64,000 nucleotides of DNA from Tyto alba (lineage: Eukaryota; Chordata; Aves; Strigiformes; Tytonidae): assembly GCF_018691265.1 (NCBI RefSeq), contig NW_024881322.1, positions 9,661,989 to 9,725,988 of the forward strand, in the 5' to 3' direction. Positions within the stretch are counted from its first letter, which is position 1. Each line of letters starts with the position of its first letter. The position numbers and the translations under genes are program-made. Below the pieces are notes generated by a model. It did no database searches, was not told where the DNA came from, and worked only from the letters and a program-made list of their open reading frames with translations. Of this stretch, positions 37,701 to 49,958 are shown piece by piece.

Positions 37701-40700
37701 ATATGAGCCTTTAGAAATGGCAGTTGCTGAAATCCTGAAAGCACTAAAGTGTCCCTTAATTTGAAGGGGAATTGAATATTTGTTTTTATACTGTCTTTAA
37801 TGATGATCAGATCCTTGTGATAGCATTAAGTACCACAGATGACACTCTTATTCTAAGTATACAAATAAGCAATCCTTAGAGCTCTTGAGGAAAGCACAAC
37901 CCATTTTTTAAAAAAGCATGTATGACATTTCTACTCTGGAAATCTGCAAGGGATATAGGCTTGAAATTAGCAAAATTATTACCTTATTTCCCCCCAAAAG
38001 CAGTATCTTAGTCATCACAGTACTAGCTGGGAGAAACTTGCCTGCAATTCACTGGATTTAGAGGGAAGATAGAGAATGTTTTTAATAAGATTTTCATAGA
38101 TTGAACTCCTGGGTTCTGTAGTGGTGTAAAAAAAGAAGACAGTAGCATAAGTGTTCGGGACATCCTGAACCCACATTTAAAGAAATGCTGGATTCTTTTA
38201 ATAGGAAATATATACTATGAAACAGTTACTTTAATAAAACATGAGAGCCCCTTGAGGTTTTGGGCAAATAGATATTTACTGGATTACAGATAGACATGCG
38301 ATTTGTTTTTCTCTGTATTTAGCATGAAATAGAGATCCAAGAGTTTTAAAATATATAGTCCTAGAAAGGGTATAATTTCCAATACATTTATAAATACAGT
38401 GCTTTTATCTCCAGATAAAATTGTCTCTAAAATGAGATTTAAAAATAAGCTTTATCCCAGACATATAAGAGAAAAATGCTGCATTTAGTAGCTATTTGGA
38501 AGTCAGTTGTAAGCAGATGGACAGAGCAGCAGGAGCACAATATCCATCAGTAGACACACCAGTGTTTTCAACATTAGCATTCTGCAAAAACCATCCACCT
38601 CAAAAAAACCCCAGTATTTCTTCTGCTTTGCTAAACCTCATCAAGTGCATGTCTACTGCATTACAATTCATTTTTTGTGTCTGAATTTTCAGGCCAAAGG
38701 AATGAACATTCAGCTCAACTCTTGCTGAACCTTTTAAAAGAAGAAAAGCCGGGCAAACCCAAAACCTAATGACAAGCAGATAGCCAAAATAAAGTTGCTT
38801 CATCAACTTTTTACAGCTGTACAATTCTCTTCCTGTAATTGCACTTTGGGTGTTTGGGGATCTACTGGAGTGATGGCTGGTTAAGGACAGAGCCACGTGC
38901 AGGCACAGGCAGACAAGTAACCTCAGTGATGGTCCCAACATAATGTTTTCTGCATTTGCTGCACCTCAGCTAGATCCTTTGGGACTCAGCAGTACCAGGT
39001 TGGTCAAAAACTTCAAAATCAAGGTACCTGAGACTTCCCTTAGTGCTACGTAGAGCCGGGTGGTGTTTTTGTTGTTCTGTTTTGTGGTGTTTTAACTGGA
39101 GAAATAACATGACTGAGCTATAGCTTTCAAAGATGTGTCCACGTTGTGATGGACATTTTCCACACTGAGTAGTGTCTCCGTACAATCTCTGTGGGAAGAA
39201 CACACTCTAAGAGGGATGATAACTGCATTTGTGACTGGCTCCTAGGTAAAGGCTTTGGAAATAGCTCTGGAAAACATGAGTCCCCACTCTGATATAGTGC
39301 ACATCTCAAACTCGGTGACAGACAAAATGGGCTGGGAGTGCCTGCAGCTGCATTGGCACGGCCAGGCTGGTGCTCAGGTGCTTGCAAGTCCCCATCTCCC
39401 CACCCAAAACCAGCCTCCTTGACACATGCATGAACATGATTCAGGTCTCTGCATTTGGTCACTTAGTTTTAAGAAAACGGGAAGACCAGGAAGGCTCTGG
39501 GGGACTTGATATGGGACAAGTGAATGATGCAACTTGATGCACTCCTTGACATGGGACGTATGACAGGGGCATGTCCCCCTGCACTGGATTACTTGGGAGG
39601 GTACTACCCTGTGAGAGGCCAATGCTAAGAAGATAGTAAGTTCCCAACTAGACTGGGAAATCCAAAATGCAGTATATAACATCTTCCCAACTATGGTCCT
39701 CAAGACAACGGAGCAGGGACCTGAATTCCAAAGCTGTTAAGCCCAAATACCCTTCTTGTCGCCCTTGTGATCATCCAGTTACCCAAATGACATCCTGAGC
39801 CTGCTTCAGTAAACAAATTTCTCATTCAAATTCTCTTTCTTCCCTCACTCAGCATTATTGCTCCTTTGTGTGGTAGACTATGTGCAGCATAATCAGGGAA
39901 ACCAACCATTCTGCAGAACCTCTTAACCAAATTCTCAGCATCTCTCCTGAAAAATTATTTCCCCGTATAATTAGTTTTAATACAGGAATTAACAGCAACC
40001 ACTGGTGTGGTACTGATTAACAGAAGGGCCCACAGCATTGCTATCATGTGTAAGTTTTACTTTACACTAATATATGTGAACATGTATAAGGATAAATAAC
40101 AAATATATTAAATATATAAAGTATGTAAAATATATACTTAAAAATATAGAAAAACATTAAAGTAATAAAGTAATACACTTAATAAATCTGAATTGACAGG
40201 CACATAATCTTTTACTTGTACACATGATAAAAATCCTGGACAGGGTGGGGTGGGAAGTCCTATTTGGAGTCCCATGTAGATTCCATTGAAATGAAAATTA
40301 AAGCTTTGAACTGACTCTAGTATTGACTATGGAGAAAATCATCTAAACTAATTTTTCTATGTGTTTTATCAAAGAAATTTTGGCAGAACCACAGTGAAGT
40401 GTCTTGAGTTTGACAGCATGGGGGAACAGCAGGTACACGAAACTAATGGTTTATCCTCCCCTCTCAGAGCACTAACTTCAAATTCTTGCTGTGGTTCTGG
40501 ATTAAGGATGCTTTCTGTGAGATTAGGTCATAGACTCTCCACACATTCTCTGGTCATGAAACCATCCCTGGATGGGCTTAGAAATTCTCCTTGAGGAAGG
40601 CCTTGCACTGAAAAAAGGATTGAAGCCAGTTAATTTATTAATTAAACCTACAGATGCATGATATTTGCCAGTGGTATTTAATACCACACATCAAGAGACA

Positions 40701-43700
40701 ACAGTATTTCACCTTCACAACCCTGAGGCAGCTAAATTGTTACTATTGCCATTCTACACACAGAAAGCAAGACACAGAGGACAAGCAAGGGAAAGAGGCA
40801 GTGACAAAGTCTGAATTAACTCAGAAATTTTTTTGCTAGCACTTCTGTGCTCAGGTGAGAACTTTCTTATTTAAGGTGAGCTGAAAATTAAATAACTTTT
40901 TACTATTTCTAGAGTTTCAACACAGATACTATTTTTTTAACATGACTGAACTCTCTGTATCTCTGCATTAATATTTAACTGCTGTATTTTTGCCAGGTGA
41001 GTAGGAAAGCTTGCAAATAGTCCTAGAAAAGAACCTGTTCTTTCCTATCCCAAACCTCATGTACCCCAGGTGCCTGGGTGGCTGTGCTACTATATTGCAC
41101 AGCTGGATGTAGGAGGGCTGCATTTCCTGCATGGTAATTATCCCAGCCCTGATCTGTCCTGGGTAGCTATAACCAACTTTTCCAAGTTCCTCTACGTTAC
41201 CAACATACTGTGCCGTACCCCTCCCAGAAGTTTGTCTGATGCTGCCCAGCTCGGGGTGCCCAGCATCTGAAGGGACATAAGGTTATCTATATTATCCTCT
41301 TTTACCTTCTTCTACTAGCTCCAATAAGTCATATTTTAAGCAATACCTTAGTGCATTCCTTTCCTACTGGGCTCAGAACAGACGCCAGCCCTGGTGCCTT
41401 GTGCTGGTGCACAAGAGCCCTCTCTCCTGGAACTGGCTTGCAGCGGCTCTGGGTCTGCGTGTGAAGTCCAGGCTTCTTTTTCGCTTATTCATATATTTTA
41501 TTCATCTTCTCCAATTCCAGTGATGTCTTAACTTCTTTTATTTTATATACTGTGAGTGAAATGACTATGAAAGGCCGGAGGGTGAACACATCTCTCTTTG
41601 CACTAGCTCTAACCTGGAGTCACCCTTTCTGTGAGTAAAGCAGCCCACTTCTCCCTTTCCAACCACACATTGGCCAGATGGAGTTGAGCACCGAAAGCGT
41701 GTATTTGTGGGGCCTTACATGGAGAGCACCAATTCCCTTCCCCTGCAAATTGCTCTATACCCATCAGACAGTAATAAGGTGCCATCAAAACTGACTTTAT
41801 AATCTACACTCCACCTCCTGACATTGAAGCTTCTATCTCTGCATGCCATTACCAGCCCTCGACCCATCCAGCCAGTAGACCATCAAGATTCCAGCAAAGG
41901 AAATGCTTTCTAAACCTTCATTACAGTGATAATAAAATGCTGACATATTCTAAAACTATTCTTGCCCACATGGCTCTGCTATCAATTTTACTGCCAGAAT
42001 CATCATCACCATCAGTATTATTACCATCTTTATCAGACAAGATAATCTCAATTATCATTAGTGCTAATTTATTATGCTCATCATCAGCTCTGTCATCATG
42101 GTCATTTGTCTAATTGTTGCTCATAAACGCTTAACAAAGAAAAACAACTGTTAATCTGCAACATTTAAATCAGCTCAGATCTGGGAAGAAAAGTGAGAAA
42201 GGTACACAAAACTCTCAGACCTCCAACAGCACTGTATCTACTGACATTTTGGAATAAGTGTTGTTCTCTAGAAAATGTCCATATCCTCCTTCTACAGAGG
42301 CCGGTGGAGGAGTAGCAGGTTTTCACCAAGGAAGCTGGGCAATGATGATCTATCTGCTCACCTCCCTGCAACAGACCTTTGGGCAGAGAAGGACAACACA
42401 CGGTCCTCTCTGGCTGGGGAGTGATGCTGGCTCATGATAGGAAACAGTGGCGAAGGACAGGAGCATACCTGCCCATTTATCTCTACCCTTCGATTGCAGT
42501 TTGCTAAAATGATCTTTTCCCCTCAATTATTTCATTCCACTCCAGTGAACTGCAACAGCTGAGGCTCAGCATAATACACAGTCAGGTGCATTTTGTTGCT
42601 GTTTGAAAATGGGAAATGCTGGGATATAGCCCAAAGATAGTCATCAGTGTGGTAGTGATATTTTATGGTCACTACAGAAACTCTTCCCTCCAGGATAAGT
42701 CCATTGGAAACCATTGGACGACCCTCAAACACCTGCAGATGTATTTGTTCAACAAGCCTCAGAGCCTGAACACTGGAGTTACTAGACCTATTTCACATAT
42801 GCCACAGATGAAGGAAAACAATCCAGGACACATAATTTCAAAGCCAGATGCCTAAAACAGAAGTTCCCGGACTGTCAGCAGGGTCACTTCTGCAACACTT
42901 GCACAGCAAGGAGCTGTACCAACAAGCCAATGGCAGGACTGATCCCACAGACAGCACGGGTCTCCTTGAGCTGCAGGCACGTGTGTGGAAAGCCAGATGT
43001 CCTGGTTTGTGTCTCTGGCCCAGCACGGGGCCACCGAAGCCAAACTCTTCCCTGTCCTAATTGCACAGACGTCAGAGGAGGGGTGGTAGCACAGGGCTAT
43101 GCTTTTTTATCTTCAGAAGAGCAGCTGCAGGAGGAGACTGACACACGTGAGACCATAACTATAAATTCCAGTGCAATGAGGCAGTTTGCACTTGTTTCCC
43201 TTTGGCAACCTGCTGCACAGGGGAGGAAGCAAACTGCAACCAGCAGTGGAGTGGTTTCGGCAACACAAACATGATTGCTCACCGCTGACATCTGCGTGAC
43301 AGTCATCCACTCGGGAGGGATGTGGAAGTGAGCACCGGCTGAGTCTCCCAACAGCACGACCCCTTGTGAGCCTGCACCTAATTAACACATTTTATTAGTC
43401 ACAAGAGCAGAAAAAGCACACTGAAACAGAGCATGGAGAGAAATGCTTAAAGAGTGACAGCAATGGCAGCTGATGGAGTCACAGGCAACTGGCTACACCA
43501 CCCTTCACGTAGCTGAAATGTTCAGACCCCGCAATGGGATTTTTGCTCCATCTGCAGCAAAAACTAACAGGCACGTGCCAACAACCCTAGAGAAACAACT
43601 GGGGACTGGGCATGTAAAACAGGGAGAGGTCTTGCTAATCAGAAAAAATCCTGGTTGTATTCAAGGATGGATGTGTTATTTCAGCAGAGGCTCTGCTGCG

Positions 43701-46700
43701 CAGCCAACATTTATTTTTGCTATCCATAGAATATGTGTTGAAATGCGCTTAAACATCTAGGGAAATCGGATTACTCAGGAAATCTCTCAAAGTTCCTTAT
43801 AACAGAACTGGCCGGTGGATGTGCTACTCATATGAGTATTTCTGCTAGAACAATCTGGCTAGTTTATAATTAATGTTGCTTAGCATTTGTAGATTTCCTT
43901 TCATCTAAAACTGTTGAAAAGTCTTGCCAGGCAATGGTTCATCCGCAGGATGCTGATTTAAATGTAAGGCAAGGTGAGCAGCAACTGTAGTCACGGCTGT
44001 TGAGTAAGGGTGTTATTTGTGTATATGTGTATACACAGGCACCCACGTCGCTGTCAGGGAGATCAGCTGATGACATCACTTCATCTCCTTAAGGCCTTCT
44101 CCAGAAAAGTATCAACAGGATTGCTGGTATTTATGGCAATGGGTCAAACTGGACAAACGCAGATGTTAATCTGCTCTCCTGAATCCCAAGGCCACCCCTC
44201 TGGGCTTGACTTCAGACACCACAGAAGATGCAAAGGTGACACCATCGTCTGCTGCTGTCCCTGATCTATGTATTTCAGCTTAATAACTGAGCTAGCTTTT
44301 AACAGGAAATTACCAGCAGCCTGTGCTTTTCACATTTCACCTTTGCCCATCATCAAGATAAAAAGAAAATATTATTTTGCCTTTCCCATGAAGTTGTAAA
44401 GCTCATTGTCTTTCCCCTACATTGCCAATGACTGTGAAAATATTAAAATATTTGTGAAATTAATACAAGAGACACACTATTTCTTGTACTGATTGTAAAG
44501 ATTTACCTTTGCAGAATTTCTCCTCGTAGGGAATTCCATCTTTTGGATCCACACCCTGTTGGAAGAAAGAAGGGGCAGATGATAGTATCTATCTAGCACC
44601 TGAAAAATGCCATTGCAAAACAGAGGCTGAGAATTTAGTTCTTCTTGAATATTTGCCTGCAGGAAGCACTGCATCATAATAATGATGCTTTCCATTACAT
44701 TATTTTAATAAGTATATGTACATTTAAATTAATTATAATAGCTATAATTTAAATAATCATAAACATCAATAAACAAACTCCACTCATAATGGTTTCCCCT
44801 ATGTTTCCTTAGTTTTTAACAAATACAGTTTTATTACTTGGAATAACAAAGGCAATAAATAGGAGTAATACAAATCAGTTAATAAACCAGAATAAGTAAA
44901 AACAAAACATTTACAGACAAATTCAGAAGGAGGAAAAAAGAAAAGCAGCAACCAGGAAGGAAGTGTAAGATGCAACTTCGTTTACTTACCCATATGCCAT
45001 TGCAGTTAGAGTCACTTTTCACATCCCAGTTATCAGGACTAAAATGGAGTTACAAAAGGATATATAGTGTTACAGAAAATAAAGCGAAAGGGGCTTTTTG
45101 AGGAAATCAGATCCTTGGTGCCATTTTTCACTAGGAATATAAAATAATTAGAAATTCCTTCCTGTACAGAAGGGTGGGGTTTTTTCCCCCCTTTGAATCT
45201 AGGAGAGGTAATTTTTTCTAGCAAAATACATTATTAATTTAAAGTTAATACTGGAAGTTGCTGAATGAAACTTAGACCCTTTGGTCTGCCTATCCACTTA
45301 GGCGAAGTGAACGAGGATGATTTTCCAGCAGACAGACCCTTTTTCCCTGCCCTTTGCCTTAATTTTAGGTGTTGACTGAAACCCACCAAGCCCCTCACTC
45401 CAAATTCAGTGCGGGGTGATGGGGATTTGCTCTGGCCCATAACACACTATAACTGGCTGAGGCCTTTTTTACAGGGAGACCCCAACTCCTCAGCCCGGTG
45501 CTACTCACGGGGCTCTGCAAGCCCATTTCTGCTAGTGCAGGTCTGCTGCCCGGGCTGACGGCACATAACTCTTCCAAGCCCACACCCTTAAAATCAGCTT
45601 GTCTAGTCTCAAGACAGTTAATGCCTAGGCTGTAAAAACAGTCCTGGTCAACAACTTCTTAGCAAACCCTTGGTAGTGGAGAGCTTCAGAGGAGGGAAAG
45701 AAAACTGTGCACCACCCCTGCTAACACTCCCCATCCCGGGTCTGGATCATCCCCTCTTGCCTCCATCTCAATGAAATCAAGCAGCGAGCAGTGATGTGCT
45801 CTCCTGAGGCTATGGCCAAAACCAAATACATAGAGTGTTCTTCAAGAAGTCACAAGTATTAGGGAGCCTTTAAAATAATGAAAAGCTTTACCGTCTGCCA
45901 GGGTACACGGTGGTGTTTTTGTCATTGCAGTCTCTGCCTCGCCAGTGATAGCCCCTCAATGTCTAAAAGCCAGCAGAAGCACACAGATTGGATGGCCATT
46001 GTTACTCTTGCACTTTTAATTTAAAATATCTAAAATGAGAATCTAACTCAAGGTGTAGGAACAAAACCCAGTAAATGGGTTGTATTCCAGAGTCCCTTTG
46101 CTAAGCTTTAATAAATGGCACCTTGCATGCTTTGGTGCAGAAATAAGACAAGCTGACAATTTAATTTTTTTTTTTTTTATGACTTTACTTCACCTCTTAT
46201 TAATTCAGTAAACAGACCACTCAGCAGCAGAGCAATTTGCTTCTGCAGGGAGCACAGCTTTATATGTGCATCTCCCCAGGTGGCATAAATGAATGGCTGA
46301 TTTTTCATCCAGAAAAAATCCCCACCTTTTATGACCAAAAAAACCCCTCCATTCCCTTCATTCCTATATCTAATTTCACATGAATGAATAAGGCTTTGCA
46401 GAAAGTAGGAGGAATCCCATAAACATTCTCATTATCAAGGGATTACTGTATCAAAGGAAAGACTTTACTTACCGGGAAAGTACTAAATCTATCTCCATCA
46501 AAATCTTCAAAAGGCAGTTTATTTCTTATAACACTATAAAAAACAAAAACAACAAGTGCCGCGTTAACATATGGAAGGGAATCTATTCAGAAAGAAAAAA
46601 GCACGGTAAAGTGTACAGAGAAGATAATAGTCAGCATATCATTCATGGTTCCATATTCAGTTTTAGCTCCGTGCTTGTACTTCAGCAAAGTGATTCTGTC

Positions 46701-49700
46701 CAAATGAGCAAATTATGATATTTTTCAGTATCTGCTGACTGAGCTCTGGAGGTGAGGCTGATGGACTCCTGTTTGGCTGCAAAGTTGAACCTTCAGCCTC
46801 TAAAACAAACCAAGACATCAAATCTGTCGTAAAAGTAACTATAATTTTTTTGAAATAAATACTACACTCAGCCTGACAGATCCTGCAAATCAGCCAGATA
46901 TGAAATACTAATGGAATTCCTTCTACCTGGAAAAAGCTGCAGAATGGGGCCTCATGCTGATGGAGACTAACCTCCTTCCTTTGTTCAAAACAAATGGCAA
47001 ATACTCTTTCTCATATTCATCCCTCAAGTCTTTACACTGTCTCTCTCCTGTTGTGTTAGACCTGCAGTTTGCATACCAGCCTGCATCTATGTGCGCACAC
47101 ACACCCCCACACACAAATGCTTGGTTTGTGGGGTAAAAGTGGATTTAATATGAAGAAGGACCATACATGCTGAATTCACCGGTGTACTTATGCTTTAACT
47201 AAGGATCAGTCTCATCTTGCAATTTCTGTAGTCCCACTAACTTCTAGCCATGCTCAACTGTATTTGAGAAAAGTATTTTACCTTGATTTGAGCAAAGGAG
47301 ATCTGAGCCCTCAGTGGTCCCCCATGATGCTTAATTACTGTAACCTTTGAAAATTACATCTTTTTTTTTTTTTTTTTTTTTTTCCATTGTGACTTTTGTT
47401 TCCTGCAACCCTATCGATATTAGCAGTACCAGAAGCAGATGTTAAAATGATGGTGTCATCTCTGTGCCCCTTCCTTTTCAACTTGGACATGTGCTAGCTT
47501 TCATATGGTGCTGCCCAAGCATGGCACCTCTCTTTGGCCGTGGGACACAGCTTAGCTCACCTACGTTGAGCAGCCTTTCATATTTGGCCCAGCAGGAAGC
47601 ACTCTTTGAATGATATGTTAGTCAGCTTTTCCTTGGAAAGTTTTCTTTCTGAGTTTTTCCAACCTCTTGAACTCTTAAGAGATGTTGAACCTGGCTCAGA
47701 GAGCAAATAGGTGCAATGAGGGTGGATTCCTCAGACTGCAAGAGCATCAGGATAAGAAAAAATACAGAGGAGACAGGTGACATGCACATAAGGGCTCGTA
47801 ACTCTTATTCTGTCTGTAATTAATAATTTCCACGTTCTGCTTTGGGCTGCTTCTTTGTGGCAGTAAGGTTAATTGCAAGGAACTGGCACAGATCCAGACC
47901 AGCTAAACAGGTCCAACTGCCAAGCATGATTTTTGTAGCTACAGAAAGAAGAAAGAAAAAACCAAAGAGAGTGAGGGAGTGATCAGAAGAGTTGAACACA
48001 TTTGATCCAACATGTGATACACAATTTGATTCCTGCTTCCACTGCCTGAACTCATAGGGCTCAAACCCAGATTAGTAGTCCTGATTTACATTTCAGAGGC
48101 ACTTACCAGATGTTTCATGTTAATCAATAAACTCCTGATATTTGCAGGTTCAATTAAATGAGCAGAAATAGGTGAAAAATTTAGTCTTGGCAGTCAAATC
48201 AGTCAAAATATACTGTTGATAATACTGATTTATTCTTAGATTTGCTTGACTCCTCCAACTCATTGGAGTACATTGACAAATATGCTTGAGGAGTAATAGC
48301 CCAGATGATGTCCTCCGCTTTTCTCCAAACTGACTCAAAGTCAGCACTGCCATAAGTTGCTTTTCCTGTCCACCAGCCACCAAGATTTCTTAAATACCTT
48401 GAGATTCTCCTACACTATGAAACTGCCACTTAATTCATGTTCCTCACAGAGTTATACAGGTGCTGGTGGCCTTCCTGTGATGAGCCATGGGTGCCACAAC
48501 TGGGTGAGCAAACGAAATGGAGAAGTCTCTTGGGATCAGGAAATCTCAGGAAAAAAATGGTTCTCTTTTGGAGATGTCATGTCTTTGAACGTGTCGTATA
48601 TTTGACCTCTGGGACCAGCTAAAATTATGCAAATACTTTAAGTACTGAAAAAGCACAGGGAATCTCTGAGTGATCTTACTTACCTGAACCTGTGCAACCT
48701 TCCCCTATGCTACCTGGACAGTGGGTTTATGAAGGAAACCAATAGAAGTAAAGTACAAGAAGCTTTGTTAACTGAGGATGAATTTTGAAAGAAACAAACA
48801 TACCATGTTCTGTTTCTGGTTAAGGACTGAAAATTTTATACCTACTATTTAATCTTCTCACACAGGTTAGCCAGAGGAGGAAATGCACATACACTTGAGA
48901 ACCCCATGAAGCTTTTCTGGAAGGGAAGAAAATAGAAGATGATGCATTAGTTCATAGAGGCAGCATGGCTTGGGATATTCAGTGTCAGTAAAGTCCAGAG
49001 CTAAATCATGTGTTTTCTGGTAAAAACATCTGAAAACTCCCATGATGCCATTAAGGATGCTACATGCCAGTGGATTTAAACCTGATGCAGCAGTCAACTT
49101 ATTTTGCCTGAGCACTTTACAAAACAACTACTCTTGCTTTCAAGGAGCTGTAATATTAACAAGGATGGAAGAAGCTCCTGTGAAACAGTCTCCTCTCATG
49201 TACTCAAGTCATTTTTTTTGTTCTTTGTAAAAATTACTTTTCTGATGTTTGAGAAACATAATGATATCTTACACTTAGTATGAAACTAGTGAAAGTAACA
49301 CAATGTGGGATATAAGGCTGCTTTCTGCACGCACAGGGAGTGGTGGATGAGCCGAAGGATAAACCCAAAGAGAGGAGAAATGGGAGGATCTAGCATGTGC
49401 ATAGAATGCCCTTGAATTCTTAATGAGATTTTTACCTGGAAATCTCATAACTAGATTTTATCTTGGCCAGACTTGCAAGCTGCAGAAAACAGCTGCTGCA
49501 GGATAAACTCTTTCAACTTTAGTAGACCATAGCCATGGGCCAATCCAGTTCAGGTTCCAGGTAGCCAGGAGACTTTAGAAGCCAAAAGAGACCTTCCTAA
49601 TGAACGCTCAAGTTATGGAAACATTGTGCTGTATCAGCAATCAATCCCACAAACATGCCACTCATGCAGCTTCACTGTAAATTCTGGTGGTCTTTAAACG

Positions 49701-49923
49701 CTGAGGCCATTCAAGTGGTCTATAAACACAGAGGGCTAGTTGTTGCACAGTATGATTAACTATTTGCTAAGGTTGTATTCAGCATGTAAATATAGAGTAG
49801 GTGAGCAGATGGGCATACTCATAGCTTTATGCAGATAAGTGTAATTATTCATATGGCCATAGCACTTAAGAGTTCTGTGCTTGGACCAACTCCCTTGTGT
49901 TACACACTTTATATACACACACA

Positions 49924-49958
<35 letters not shown>

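Larger units (their letters stand above)
35089..43282 (-). other. AOAH intron (phase 0)
   Basis: About 8.2 kb, the second-longest intron in the window. It contains AT-rich simple sequence (36518-36572, 40064-40150), a MIR-like fossil (40690-40840) and an ATC-rich stretch (41995-42110). No exon recognised. Confidence 0.7.

Noticed and set aside
44021..44040. Palindrome-like GTGTATATGTGTATACAC as a binding site
   Set aside because: Simple alternating TG/TA sequence in an intron; such short inverted repeats are expected by chance.
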